Notes: a model not told the origin generated them from the letters alone. A DNA stretch of 64,000 nucleotides from Pythium myriotylum (GCA_023091665.1 JALJCQ010000004.1:2542001-2606000); one strand, 5' to 3'; positions 47,755 through 61,604 are shown, counted from the first letter of the stretch. Program-made: numbers and translations.

Positions 47755-48533
47755 TCACTTCGCAATTTGCTCGCTACCCCTCAAGTGACCAAGTCCAGAA
47801 GTGTCCAGTCCAAGCACCCAGCCCAGCTGCCAGCCCATCACCCCCGACCCTCTCCACACCCAGTCGCCATGACCAAGGGTGCTGCGAGAGCCAAGACCAA
47901 GCGCAAGAAGCTTGGCATCGGGACGCTGCCGCCACCGCGCCGACCAGTCGGCATCCCATGCGTGCTTCCTTCGGCTTCATCGGGAGAGCCGACATTCACC
48001 ACATGGAGAGCGCGCGCCAGAGCTCGGCCACCCGGTCGACTCTAATATCAACCCACCGCTGATCAACCCACGCCGTGACCAACACTCACGGCACCCAGCC
48101 ACCAACCTTCACTCACGAGACCGTTGGGTAACCAACACTCACCGACACCAACCTCAACCCAACCAGCACTCACCGACACCAACCTCAACCCAACCAGCAT
48201 TCAAGCAACCCAGCATCAACCCAACCGGCATTCAGCCAACCCAGCTTCAACCCAACCAACACTCAACTCACCCAGCATCAACATACCAGCAAACCAGCAA
48301 ATGAAGGTCAAGTTAACCCAGTACCCAGCTTCAACGACAACAGAACAACCACCTCAACAACCCAACGAACCATGACGCAAGGATTCATCCTCTCAGCACA
48401 AACCGACCAGCCAACCACGAGACTCAACCGAACCTTAGCAACATAAAACCCGCACGGGATTAGCGAGCAGTTAGAAGTCAGTCGTAAATGCTAGTGCAGC
48501 AATACAGACGCCTTGAAACTGAGCCACAGAGGC
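47755..48533. repeat. B repeat, subtype B2, second array copy 1
   Basis: 779 bp, counterpart of 33063-33841. Confidence 0.92.
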
Positions 48534-49312
48534 TCACTTCGCAATTTGCTCGCTACCCCTCAAGTGACCAAGTCCAGAAGTGTCCAGTCCAAGCACCCAG
48601 CCCAGCTGCCAGCCCATCACCCCCGACCCTCTCCACACCCAGTCGCCATGACCAAGGGTGCTGCGAGAGCCAAGACCAAGCGCAAGAAGCTTGGCATCGG
48701 GACGCTGCCGCCACCGCGCCGACCAGTCGGCATCCCATGCGTGCTTCCTTCGGCTTCATCGGGAGAGCCGACATTCACCACATGGAGAGCGCGCGCCAGA
48801 GCTCGGCCACCCGGTCGACTCTAATATCAACCCACCGCTGATCAACCCACGCCGTGACCAACACTCACGGCACCCAGCCACCAACCTTCACTCACGAGAC
48901 CGTTGGGTAACCAACACTCACCGACACCAACCTCAACCCAACCAGCACTCACCGACACCAACCTCAACCCAACCAGCATTCAAGCAACCCAGCATCAACC
49001 CAACCGGCATTCAGCCAACCCAGCTTCAACCCAACCAACACTCAACTCACCCAGCATCAACATACCAGCAAACCAGCAAATGAAGGTCAAGTTAACCCAG
49101 TACCCAGCTTCAACGACAACAGAACAACCACCTCAACAACCCAACGAACCATGACGCAAGGATTCATCCTCTCAGCACAAACCGACCAGCCAACCACGAG
49201 ACTCAACCGAACCTTAGCAACATAAAACCCGCACGGGATTAGCGAGCAGTTAGAAGTCAGTCGTAAATGCTAGTGCAGCAATACAGACGCCTTGAAACTG
49301 AGCCACAGAGGC
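48534..49312. repeat. B repeat, subtype B2, second array copy 2
   Basis: 779 bp, counterpart of 33842-34620. Confidence 0.92.
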
Positions 49313-50091
49313 TCACTTCGCAATTTGCTCGCTACCCCTCAAGTGACCAAGTCCAGAAGTGTCCAGTCCAAGCACCCAGCCCAGCTGCCAGCCCATCACC
49401 CCCGACCCTCTCCACACCCAGTCGCCATGACCAAGGGTGCTGCGAGAGCCAAGACCAAGCGCAAGAAGCTTGGCATCGGGACGCTGCCGCCACCGCGCCG
49501 ACCAGTCGGCATCCCATGCGTGCTTCCTTCGGCTTCATCGGGAGAGCCGACATTCACCACATGGAGAGCGCGCGCCAGAGCTCGGCCACCCGGTCGACTC
49601 TAATATCAACCCACCGCTGATCAACCCACGCCGTGACCAACACTCACGGCACCCAGCCACCAACCTTCACTCACGAGACCGTTGGGTAACCAACACTCAC
49701 CGACACCAACCTCAACCCAACCAGCACTCACCGACACCAACCTCAACCCAACCAGCATTCAAGCAACCCAGCATCAACCCAACCGGCATTCAGCCAACCC
49801 AGCTTCAACCCAACCAACACTCAACTCACCCAGCATCAACATACCAGCAAACCAGCAAATGAAGGTCAAGTTAACCCAGTACCCAGCTTCAACGACAACA
49901 GAACAACCACCTCAACAACCCAACGAACCATGACGCAAGGATTCATCCTCTCAGCACAAACCGACCAGCCAACCACGAGACTCAACCGAACCTTAGCAAC
50001 ATAAAACCCGCACGGGATTAGCGAGCAGTTAGAAGTCAGTCGTAAATGCTAGTGCAGCAATACAGACGCCTTGAAACTGAGCCACAGAGGC
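49313..50091. repeat. B repeat, subtype B2, second array copy 3
   Basis: 779 bp, counterpart of 34621-35399. Confidence 0.92.
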
Positions 50092-50901
50092 TCACTTCGC
50101 AATTTGCTCGCTACCCTTCAAGTGACCAAGTCCAGAAGTGTCCAGTCCAAGCACCCAGCCCAGCTGCCAGCCCATCACCCCCGACCCTCTCCACACCCAG
50201 TCGCCATGACCAAGGGTTCTGCGAGAGCCAAGACCAAGCGCAAGAAGCTTGGCATCGGGACGCTGCCGCCACCGCGCCGACCAGTCGGCATCCCATGCGT
50301 GCTTCCTTCGGCTTCATCGGGAGAGCCGACATTCACCACATGGAGAGCGCGCGCCAGAGCTCGGCCACCCGGTCGACTCTAATATCAACCCACCGCTGAT
50401 CAACCCACGCCGTGACCAACACTCACGGCACCCAGCCACCAACCTTCACTCACGAGACCGTTGGGTAACCAACACTCACCGACACCAACCTCAACCCAAC
50501 CAGCACTCACCGACACCAACCTCAACCCAACCAGCACTCACCGACACCAACCTCAACCCAACCAGCATTCAAGCAACCCAGCATCAACCCAACCGGCATT
50601 CAGCCAACCCAGCTTCAACCCAACCAACACTCAACTCACCCAGCATCAACATACCAGCAAACCAGCAAATGAAGGTCAAGTTAACCCAGTACCCAGCTTC
50701 AACGACAACAGAACAACCACCTCAACAACCCAACGAACCATGACGCAAGGATTCATCCTCTCAGCACAAACCGACCAGCCAACCACGAGACTCAACCGAA
50801 CCTTAGCAACATAAAACCCGCACGGGATTAGCGAGCAGTTAGAAGTCAGTCGTAAATGCTAGTGCAGCAATACAGACGCCTTGAAACTGAGCCACAGAGG
50901 C
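50092..50901. repeat. B repeat, subtype B3, second array copy 4
   Basis: 810 bp, three 31-bp repeats at 50473-50565. Confidence 0.92.
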
Positions 50902-51711
50902 TCACTTCGCAATTTGCTCGCTACCCTTCAAGTGACCAAGTCCAGAAGTGTCCAGTCCAAGCACCCAGCCCAGCTGCCAGCCCATCACCCCCGACCCTCT
51001 CCACACCCAGTCGCCATGACCAAGGGTTCTGCGAGAGCCAAGACCAAGCGCAAGAAGCTTGGCATCGGGACGCTGCCGCCACCGCGCCGACCAGTCGGCA
51101 TCCCATGCGTGCTTCCTTCGGCTTCATCGGGAGAGCCGACATTCACCACATGGAGAGCGCGCGCCAGAGCTCGGCCACCCGGTCGACTCTAATATCAACC
51201 CACCGCTGATCAACCCACGCCGTGACCAACACTCACGGCACCCAGCCACCAACCTTCACTCACGAGACCGTTGGGTAACCAACACTCACCGACACCAACC
51301 TCAACCCAACCAGCACTCACCGACACCAACCTCAACCCAACCAGCACTCACCGACACCAACCTCAACCCAACCAGCATTCAAGCAACCCAGCATCAACCC
51401 AACCGGCATTCAGCCAACCCAGCTTCAACCCAACCAACACTCAACTCACCCAGCATCAACATACCAGCAAACCAGCAAATGAAGGTCAAGTTAACCCAGT
51501 ACCCAGCTTCAACGACAACAGAACAACCACCTCAACAACCCAACGAACCATGACGCAAGGATTCATCCTCTCAGCACAAACCGACCAGCCAACCACGAGA
51601 CTCAACCGAACCTTAGCAACATAAAACCCGCACGGGATTAGCGAGCAGTTAGAAGTCAGTCGTAAATGCTAGTGCAGCAATACAGACGCCTTGAAACTGA
51701 GCCACAGAGGC
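50902..51711. repeat. B repeat, subtype B3, second array copy 5
   Basis: 810 bp, three 31-bp repeats at 51283-51375; the A flank resumes at 51712. Confidence 0.92.
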
Positions 51712-53054
51712 GCTATACTTTATTCAAGTCAAACCAATTCTCACCGCCCCTTGCACGCACACCAACACAACACCCCCCAAACACTCCCCGCCCTACACCC
51801 TAGCACTCCCCACCATTATACCACGATCTCACGGCAGATGCGGCCATCCAACAGTGCCAGCGTCGACTACTTATGTATACATATACATATACATATATGG
51901 GAAACCGCATGATACAACATAGCACAGCATGCCATGCCAAGCCACAACGTAACTAACCACCACACGAAGCGCCAAGCGACTGGAGAGGTGAGTCATTCAC
52001 TGGGGTGTCGATGAAGCTCTCTCTCACTCCCACTTCTAGTTGTTCATCTGGGATACCCGAGCGACGTGAGCACTTTATCCCAACGTGGCGCAGAACGTGG
52101 CTCTGGTTGTTGCTAAGTGAATTTTGTGATTGGGTCATATCACAAACTGACGCACAAAGACAGTGAGTAGGTCGGACGAATGCCAACGTCAACCAGGAGG
52201 CGGTTTCCCAAGTCGACCTCAATATCGTGGTGAATGTAGAGCTCAAGTTGGGCCACGGAGCACGTTTATCGCGCGCAAGCTTCGGCAAACGGGAACCCGC
52301 ACAGGTCCCGCACGCACGCATCAAGCCATTACTCCCCTTCTTTCCCACTACACCCTCTTCGTGTTATAGGCCATGACCCCCACCGCAACTCATCCGCTCG
52401 CCAGCGTTTCTCCATCGAAAGAGCACCCGTCACGCCCCAGGGTCCCACGGTCCCAAGCTCCCACGGTCCCAAGCTCCCACGGTCCCAAGCTCCCACGGTC
52501 CCACGGTCGGCTGGGGCGAGGGTATCTCTCCTGTGTTCACATCACATCACAGGAGAGATACTCTCGCTCCAGCCAAACACGAAACATGGACAAGCACACG
52601 ACTTGACACCGCACTGCTTCGCTTGACGATCCTCGTCATCGGCTTTGTCCTATGTGGCCAAAATGACTGTAGATTCTTCGGCAACTATTCTCAGCGCACA
52701 CTGATCCGAGCCAATTCACCATCGACGGCAAGACTCGAGTCGATGCAGGCTGAAGATGAACTCGAAAGGCCTGAGTGGTCATTGAAGCCGCACCCGCACC
52801 CGCATCCATTTTGAGCGCGCAGATGACCCATTCGTCCATGGTAGTCGACGGCTGCAATGTCCAAGGCGCGCGTCTATGTGGCGAGCCGAAGTGGGAGCAG
52901 TGGTGCCATGGGGTGTGGGGTGTGGAGCAGTGTGGCGTGGCGTAGCGTGTAAATGCGAAGGAGAAAAGGAGGCAGAAGACAGGAGTTGTGAGTGGCAACA
53001 ATGGGGGCTTGGCGACTGTGGTCAGGGTAGCGGTGCATTCGCCGGCAAAGGCAA

Positions 53055-53126
53055 TGCCTCCGCCCAGGATTGAACTGGGGACCTTCTGTTTACAAGACAG
53101 ATGCTCTACCACTGAGCCACAGAGGC
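53055..53126 (-). tRNA. tRNA-Thr(UGU), long allele, copy 31
   Basis: Long allele with C48 and a plain A flank. It is the counterpart of copy 24, which has B beside it. Confidence 0.96.
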
Positions 53127-54501
53127 GCTATACTTTATTCAAGTCAAACCAATTCTCACCGCCCCTTGCACGCACACCAACACAACACCCCCCAAACACT
53201 CCCCGCCCTACACCCTAGCACTCCCCACCATTATACCACGATCTCACGGCAGATGCGGCCATCCAACAGTGCCAGCGTCGACTACTTATGTATACATATA
53301 CATATACATATATGGGAAACCGCATGATACAACATAGCACAGCATGCCATGCCAAGCCACAACGTAACTAACCACCACACGAAGCGCCAAGCGACTGGAG
53401 AGGTGAGTCATTCACTGGGGTGTCGATGAAGCTCTCTCTCACTCCCACTTCTAGTTGTTCATCTGGGATACCCGAGCGACGTGAGCACTTTATCCCAACG
53501 TGGCGCAGAACGTGGCTCTGGTTGTTGCTAAGTGAATTTTGTGATTGGGTCATATCACAAACTGACGCACAAAGACAGTGAGTAGGTCGGACGAATGCCA
53601 ACGTCAACCAGGAGGCGGTTTCCCAAGTCGACCTCAATATCGTGGTGAATGTAGAGCTCAAGTTGGGCCACGGAGCACGTTTATCGCGCGCAAGCTTCGG
53701 CAAACGGGAACCCGCACAGGTCCCGCACGCACGCATCAAGCCATTACTCCCCTTCTTTCCCACTACACCCTCTTCGTGTTATAGGCCATGACCCCCACCG
53801 CAACTCATCCGCTCGCCAGCGTTTCTCCATCGAAAGAGCACCCGTCACGCCCCAGGGTCCCACGGTCCCAAGCTCCCACGGTCCCAAGCTCCCACGGTCC
53901 CAAGCTCCCACGGTCCCAAGCTCCCACGGTCCCAAGCTCCCACGGTCCCACGGTCGGCTGGGGCGAGGGTATCTCTCCTGTGTTCACATCACATCACAGG
54001 AGAGATACCCTCGCTCCAGCCAAACACGAAACATGGACAAGCACACGACTTGACACCGCACTGCTTCGCTTGACGATCCTCGTCATCGGCTTTGTCCTAT
54101 GTGGCCAAAATGACTGTAGATTCTTCGGCAACTATTCTCAGCGCACACTGATCCGAGCCAATTCACCATCGACGGCAAGACTCGAGTCGATGCAGGCTGA
54201 AGATGAACTCGAAAGGCCTGAGTGGTCATTGAAGCCGCACCCGCACCCGCATCCATTTTGAGCGCGCAGATGACCCATTCGTCCATGGTAGTCGACGGCT
54301 GCAATGTCCAAGGCGCGCGTCTATGTGGCGAGCCGAAGTGGGAGCAGTGGTGCCATGGGGTGTGGGGTGTGGAGCAGTGTGGCGTGGCGTAGCGTGTAAA
54401 TGCGAAGGAGAAAAGGAGGCAGAAGACAGGAGTTGTGAGTGGCAACAATGGGGGCTTGGCGACTGTGGTCAGGGTAGCGGTGCATTCGCCGGCAAAGGCA
54501 A
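53055..54501. repeat. A unit U31 (n = 12)
   Basis: 1,447 bp. Minisatellite (ab)5a2 at 53858-53953; hairpin 53956-54021. Barcode shared only with U7. Confidence 0.93.
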
Positions 54502-54572
54502 TGCCTCCGCCCAGGATTGAACTGGGACCTTCTGTTTACAAGACAGATGCTCTACCACTGAGCCACAGAGGC
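54502..54572 (-). tRNA. tRNA-Thr(UGU), short allele, copy 32
   Basis: Short allele, plain A upstream flank. Confidence 0.95.
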
Positions 54573-55915
54573 GCTATACTTTATTCAAGTCAAACCAATT
54601 CTCACCGCCCCTTGCACGCACACCAACACAACACCCCCCAAACACTCCCCGCCCTACACCCTAGCACTCCCCACCATTATACCACGATCTCACGGCAGAT
54701 GCGGCCATCCAACAGTGCCAGCGTCGACTACTTATGTATACATATACATATACATATATGGGAAACCGCATGATACAACATAGCACAGCATGCCATGCCA
54801 AGCCACAACGTAACTAACCACCACACGAAGCGCCAAGCGACTGGAGAGGTGAGTCATTCACTGGGGTGTCGATGAAGCTCTCTCTCACTCCCACTTCTAG
54901 TTGTTCATCTGGGATACCCGAGCGACGTGAGCACTTTATCCCAACGTGGCGCAGAACGTGGCTCTGGTTGTTGCTAAGTGAATTTTGTGATTGGGTCATA
55001 TCACAAACTGACCCACAAAGACAGTGAGTAGGTCGGACGAATGCCAACGTCAACCAGGAGGCGGTTTCCCAAGTCGACCTCAATATCGTGGTGAATGTAG
55101 AGCTCAAGTTGGGCCACGGAGCACGTTTATCGCGCGCAAGCTTCGGCAAACGGGAACCCGCACAGGTCCCGCACGCACGCATCAAGCCATTACTCCCCTT
55201 CTTTCCCACTACACCCTCTTCGTGTTATAGGCCATGACCCCCACCGCAACTCATCCGCTCGCCAGCGTTTCTCCATCGAAAGAGCACCCGTCACGCCCCA
55301 GGGTCCCACGGTCCCAAGCTCCCACGGTCCCAAGCTCCCACGGTCCCAAGCTCCCACGGTCCCACGGTCGGCTGGGGCGAGGGTATCTCTCCTGTGTTCA
55401 CATCACATCACAGGAGAGATACCCTCGCTCCAGCCAAACACGAAACATGGACAAGCACACGACTTGACACCGCACTGCTTCGCTTGACGATCCTCGTCAT
55501 CGGCTTTGTCCTATGTGGCCAAAATGACTGTAGATTCTTCGGCAACTATTCTCAGCGCACACTGATCCGAGCCAATTCACCATCGACGGCAAGACTCGAG
55601 TCGATGCAGGCTGAAGATGAACTCGAAAGGCCTGAGTGGTCATTGAAGCCGCACCCGCACCCGCATCCATTTTGAGCGCGCAGATGACCCATTCGTCCAT
55701 GGTAGTCGACGGCTGCAATGTCCAAGGCGCGCGTCTATGTGGCGAGCCGAAGTGGGAGCAGTGGTGCCATGGGGTGTGGGGTGTGGAGCAGTGTGGCGTG
55801 GCGTAGCGTGTAAATGCGAAGGAGAAAAGGAGGCAGAAGACAGGAGTTGTGAGTGGCAACAATGGGGGCTTGGCGACTGTGGTCAGGGTAGCGGTGCATT
55901 CGCCGGCAAAGGCAA
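54502..55915. repeat. A unit U32 (n = 8)
   Basis: 1,414 bp. Minisatellite (ab)3a2 at 55304-55367; hairpin 55370-55435. G to C variant at 55013; first of three consecutive units with it. Confidence 0.93.
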
Positions 55916-55986
55916 TGCCTCCGCCCAGGATTGAACTGGGACCTTCTGTTTACAAGACAGATGCTCTACCACTGAGCCACAGAGGC
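55916..55986 (-). tRNA. tRNA-Thr(UGU), short allele, copy 33
   Basis: Short allele, plain A upstream flank. Confidence 0.95.
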
Positions 55987-57329
55987 GCTATACTTTATTC
56001 AAGTCAAACCAATTCTCACCGCCCCTTGCACGCACACCAACACAACACCCCCCAAACACTCCCCGCCCTACACCCTAGCACTCCCCACCATTATACCACG
56101 ATCTCACGGCAGATGCGGCCATCCAACAGTGCCAGCGTCGACTACTTATGTATACATATACATATACATATATGGGAAACCGCATGATACAACATAGCAC
56201 AGCATGCCATGCCAAGCCACAACGTAACTAACCACCACACGAAGCGCCAAGCGACTGGAGAGGTGAGTCATTCACTGGGGTGTCGATGAAGCTCTCTCTC
56301 ACTCCCACTTCTAGTTGTTCATCTGGGATACCCGAGCGACGTGAGCACTTTATCCCAACGTGGCGCAGAACGTGGCTCTGGTTGTTGCTAAGTGAATTTT
56401 GTGATTGGGTCATATCACAAACTGACCCACAAAGACAGTGAGTAGGTCGGACGAATGCCAACGTCAACCAGGAGGCGGTTTCCCAAGTCGACCTCAATAT
56501 CGTGGTGAATGTAGAGCTCAAGTTGGGCCACGGAGCACGTTTATCGCGCGCAAGCTTCGGCAAACGGGAACCCGCACAGGTCCCGCACGCACGCATCAAG
56601 CCATTACTCCCCTTCTTTCCCACTACACCCTCTTCGTGTTATAGGCCATGACCCCCACCGCAACTCATCCGCTCGCCAGCGTTTCTCCATCGAAAGAGCA
56701 CCCGTCACGCCCCAGGGTCCCACGGTCCCAAGCTCCCACGGTCCCAAGCTCCCACGGTCCCACGGTCCCACGGTCCCACGGTCGGCTGGGGCGAGGGTAT
56801 CTCTCCTGTGTTCACATCACATCACAGGAGAGATACCCTCGCTCCAGCCAAACACGAAACATGGACAAGCACACGACTTGACACCGCACTGCTTCGCTTG
56901 ACGATCCTCGTCATCGGCTTTGTCCTATGTGGCCAAAATGACTGTAGATTCTTCGGCAACTATTCTCAGCGCACACTGATCCGAGCCAATTCACCATCGA
57001 CGGCAAGACTCGAGTCGATGCAGGCTGAAGATGAACTCGAAAGGCCTGAGTGGTCATTGAAGCCGCACCCGCACCCGCATCCATTTTGAGCGCGCAGATG
57101 ACCCATTCGTCCATGGTAGTCGACGGCTGCAATGTCCAAGGCGCGCGTCTATGTGGCGAGCCGAAGTGGGAGCAGTGGTGCCATGGGGTGTGGGGTGTGG
57201 AGCAGTGTGGCGTGGCGTAGCGTGTAAATGCGAAGGAGAAAAGGAGGCAGAAGACAGGAGTTGTGAGTGGCAACAATGGGGGCTTGGCGACTGTGGTCAG
57301 GGTAGCGGTGCATTCGCCGGCAAAGGCAA
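55916..57329. repeat. A unit U33 (n = 8, different pattern)
   Basis: 1,414 bp. Minisatellite (ab)2a4 at 56718-56781: same length as (ab)3a2 units but a different order, so length alone would mislead. Hairpin 56784-56849. G to C variant at 56427. Confidence 0.93.
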
Positions 57330-57400
57330 TGCCTCCGCCCAGGATTGAACTGGGACCTTCTGTTTACAAGACAGATGCTCTACCACTGAGCCACAGAGGC
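57330..57400 (-). tRNA. tRNA-Thr(UGU), short allele, copy 34
   Basis: Short allele, plain A upstream flank. Confidence 0.95.
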
Positions 57401-58735
57401 GCTATACTTTATTCAAGTCAAACCAATTCTCACCGCCCCTTGCACGCACACCAACACAACACCCCCCAAACACTCCCCGCCCTACACCCTAGCACTCCCC
57501 ACCATTATACCACGATCTCACGGCAGATGCGGCCATCCAACAGTGCCAGCGTCGACTACTTATGTATACATATACATATACATATATGGGAAACCGCATG
57601 ATACAACATAGCACAGCATGCCATGCCAAGCCACAACGTAACTAACCACCACACGAAGCGCCAAGCGACTGGAGAGGTGAGTCATTCACTGGGGTGTCGA
57701 TGAAGCTCTCTCTCACTCCCACTTCTAGTTGTTCATCTGGGATACCCGAGCGACGTGAGCACTTTATCCCAACGTGGCGCAGAACGTGGCTCTGGTTGTT
57801 GCTAAGTGAATTTTGTGATTGGGTCATATCACAAACTGACCCACAAAGACAGTGAGTAGGTCGGACGAATGCCAACGTCAACCAGGAGGCGGTTTCCCAA
57901 GTCGACCTCAATATCGTGGTGAATGTAGAGCTCAAGTTGGGCCACGGAGCACGTTTATCGCGCGCAAGCTTCGGCAAACGGGAACCCGCACAGGTCCCGC
58001 ACGCACGCATCAAGCCATTACTCCCCTTCTTTCCCACTACACCCTCTTCGTGTTATAGGCCATGACCCCCACCGCAACTCATCCGCTCGCCAGCGTTTCT
58101 CCATCGAAAGAGCACCCGTCACGCCCCAGGGTCCCACGGTCCCAAGCTCCCACGGTCCCAAGCTCCCACGGTCCCACGGTCCCACGGTCGGCTGGGGCGA
58201 GGGTATCTCTCCTGTGTTCACATCACATCACAGGAGAGATACCCTCGCTCCAGCCAAACACGAAACATGGACAAGCACACGACTTGACACCGCACTGCTT
58301 CGCTTGACGATCCTCGTCATCGGCTTTGTCCTATGTGGCCAAAATGACTGTAGATTCTTCGGCAACTATTCTCAGCGCACACTGATCCGAGCCAATTCAC
58401 CATCGACGGCAAGACTCGAGTCGATGCAGGCTGAAGATGAACTCGAAAGGCCTGAGTGGTCATTGAAGCCGCACCCGCACCCGCATCCATTTTGAGCGCG
58501 CAGATGACCCATTCGTCCATGGTAGTCGACGGCTGCAATGTCCAAGGCGCGCGTCTATGTGGCGAGCCGAAGTGGGAGCAGTGGTGCCATGGGGTGTGGG
58601 GTGTGGAGCAGTGTGGCGTGGCGTAGCGTGTAAATGCGAAGGAGAAAAGGAGGCAGAAGACAGGAGTTGTGAGTGGCAACAATGGGGGCTTGGCGACTGT
58701 GGTCAGGGTAGCGGTGCATTCGCCGGCAAAGGCAA
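57330..58735. repeat. A unit U34 (n = 7)
   Basis: 1,406 bp. Minisatellite (ab)2a3 at 58132-58187; hairpin 58190-58255. G to C variant at 57841. Confidence 0.93.
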
Positions 58736-58806
58736 TGCCTCCGCCCAGGATTGAACTGGGACCTTCTGTTTACAAGACAGATGCTCTACCACTGAGCCAC
58801 AGAGGC
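58736..58806 (-). tRNA. tRNA-Thr(UGU), short allele, copy 35
   Basis: Short allele, plain A upstream flank; the last short copy in the window. Confidence 0.95.
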
Positions 58807-60133
58807 GCTATACTTTATTCAAGTCAAACCAATTCTCACCGCCCCTTGCACGCACACCAACACAACACCCCCCAAACACTCCCCGCCCTACACCCTAGCA
58901 CTCCCCACCATTATACCACGATCTCACGGCAGATGCGGCCATCCAACAGTGCCAGCGTCGACTACTTATGTATACATATACATATACATATATGGGAAAC
59001 CGCATGATACAACATAGCACAGCATGCCATGCCAAGCCACAACGTAACTAACCACCACACGAAGCGCCAAGCGACTGGAGAGGTGAGTCATTCACTGGGG
59101 TGTCGATGAAGCTCTCTCTCACTCCCACTTCTAGTTGTTCATCTGGGATACCCGAGCGACGTGAGCACTTTATCCCAACGTGGCGCAGAACGTGGCTCTG
59201 GTTGTTGCTAAGTGAATTTTGTGATTGGGTCATATCACAAACTGACGCACAAAGACAGTGAGTAGGTCGGACGAATGCCAACGTCAACCAGGAGGCGGTT
59301 TCCCAAGTCGACCTCAATATCGTGGTGAATGTAGAGCTCAAGTTGGGCCACGGAGCACGTTTATCGCGCGCAAGCTTCGGCAAACGGGAACCCGCACAGG
59401 TCCCGCACGCACGCATCAAGCCATTACTCCCCTTCTTTCCCACTACACCCTCTTCGTGTTATAGGCCATGACCCCCACCGCAACTCATCCGCTCGCCAGC
59501 GTTTCTCCATCGAAAGAGCACCCGTCACGCCCCAGGGTCCCACGGTCCCAAGCTCCCACGGTCCCAAGCTCCCACGGTCCCACGGTCGGCTGGGGCGAGG
59601 GTATCTCTCCTGTGTTCACATCACATCACAGGAGAGATACCCTCGCTCCAGCCAAACACGAAACATGGACAAGCACACGACTTGACACCGCACTGCTTCG
59701 CTTGACGATCCTCGTCATCGGCTTTGTCCTATGTGGCCAAAATGACTGTAGATTCTTCGGCAACTATTCTCAGCGCACACTGATCCGAGCCAATTCACCA
59801 TCGACGGCAAGACTCGAGTCGATGCAGGCTGAAGATGAACTCGAAAGGCCTGAGTGGTCATTGAAGCCGCACCCGCACCCGCATCCATTTTGAGCGCGCA
59901 GATGACCCATTCGTCCATGGTAGTCGACGGCTGCAATGTCCAAGGCGCGCGTCTATGTGGCGAGCCGAAGTGGGAGCAGTGGTGCCATGGGGTGTGGGGT
60001 GTGGAGCAGTGTGGCGTGGCGTAGCGTGTAAATGCGAAGGAGAAAAGGAGGCAGAAGACAGGAGTTGTGAGTGGCAACAATGGGGGCTTGGCGACTGTGG
60101 TCAGGGTAGCGGTGCATTCGCCGGCAAAGGCAA
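58736..60133. repeat. A unit U35 (n = 6)
   Basis: 1,398 bp. Minisatellite (ab)2a2 at 59538-59585; hairpin 59588-59653. Confidence 0.93.
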
Positions 60134-60205
60134 TGCCTCCGCCCAGGATTGAACTGGGGACCTTCTGTTTACAAGACAGATGCTCTACCACTGAGCCACA
60201 GAGGC
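60134..60205 (-). tRNA. tRNA-Thr(UGU), long allele, copy 36
   Basis: Long allele with C48, plain A flank; first of three consecutive long copies. Confidence 0.96.
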
Positions 60206-61532
60206 GCTATACTTTATTCAAGTCAAACCAATTCTCACCGCCCCTTGCACGCACACCAACACAACACCCCCCAAACACTCCCCGCCCTACACCCTAGCAC
60301 TCCCCACCATTATACCACGATCTCACGGCAGATGCGGCCATCCAACAGTGCCAGCGTCGACTACTTATGTATACATATACATATACATATATGGGAAACC
60401 GCATGATACAACATAGCACAGCATGCCATGCCAAGCCACAACGTAACTAACCACCACACGAAGCGCCAAGCGACTGGAGAGGTGAGTCATTCACTGGGGT
60501 GTCGATGAAGCTCTCTCTCACTCCCACTTCTAGTTGTTCATCTGGGATACCCGAGCGACGTGAGCACTTTATCCCAACGTGGCGCAGAACGTGGCTCTGG
60601 TTGTTGCTAAGTGAATTTTGTGATTGGGTCATATCACAAACTGACGCACAAAGACAGTGAGTAGGTCGGACGAATGCCAACGTCAACCAGGAGGCGGTTT
60701 CCCAAGTCGACCTCAATATCGTGGTGAATGTAGAGCTCAAGTTGGGCCACGGAGCACGTTTATCGCGCGCAAGCTTCGGCAAACGGGAACCCGCACAGGT
60801 CCCGCACGCACGCATCAAGCCATTACTCCCCTTCTTTCCCACTACACCCTCTTCGTGTTATAGGCCATGACCACCACCGCAACTCATCCGCTCGCCAGCG
60901 TTTCTCCATCGAAAGAGCACCCGTCACGCCCCAGGGTCCCACGGTCCCAAGCTCCCACGGTCCCAAGCTCCCACGGTCCCACGGTCGGCTGGGGCGAGGG
61001 TATCTCTCCTGTGTTCACATCACATCACAGGAGAGATACCCTCGCTCCAGCCAAACACGAAACATGGACAAGCACACGACTTGACACCGCACTGCTTCGC
61101 TTGACGATCCTCGTCATCGGCTTTGTCCTATGTGGCCAAAATGACTGTAGATTCTTCGGCAACTATTCTCAGCGCACACTGATCCGAGCCAATTCACCAT
61201 CGACGGCAAGACTCGAGTCGATGCAGGCTGAAGATGAACTCGAAAGGCCTGAGTGGTCATTGAAGCCGCACCCGCACCCGCATCCATTTTGAGCGCGCAG
61301 ATGACCCATTCGTCCATGGTAGTCGACGGCTGCAATGTCCAAGGCGCGCGTCTATGTGGCGAGCCGAAGTGGGAGCAGTGGTGCCATGGGGTGTGGGGTG
61401 TGGAGCAGTGTGGCGTGGCGTAGCGTGTAAATGCGAAGGAGAAAAGGAGGCAGAAGACAGGAGTTGTGAGTGGCAACAATGGGGGCTTGGCGACTGTGGT
61501 CAGGGTAGCGGTGCATTCGCCGGCAAAGGCAA
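60134..61532. repeat. A unit U36 (n = 6)
   Basis: 1,399 bp. Minisatellite (ab)2a2 at 60937-60984; hairpin 60987-61052. Private C to A at 60873. Confidence 0.93.
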
Positions 61533-61604
61533 TGCCTCCGCCCAGGATTGAACTGGGGACCTTCTGTTTACAAGACAGATGCTCTACCACTGAGCCACAG
61601 AGGC
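61533..61604 (-). tRNA. tRNA-Thr(UGU), long allele, copy 37
   Basis: Long allele with C48, plain A upstream flank. Confidence 0.96.

Larger units (their letters stand above)
47683..53054. repeat. A unit U30 with five B repeats (n = 8)
   Basis: 5,372 bp. B copies fill 47755-51711. Minisatellite (ab)3a2 at 52443-52506; hairpin 52509-52574 with C to T at 52562. Confidence 0.93.
46324..53126. repeat. Segmental duplication, right member (partner 31632-38434)
   Basis: 6,803 bp in register with the left member at an offset of 14,692 bp, including the five-copy B array and both hairpin variants (47190 and 52562 against 32498 and 37870). I saw no differences at the diagnostic sites compared; a full base-by-base alignment was not possible by eye. 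Confidence 0.85.
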
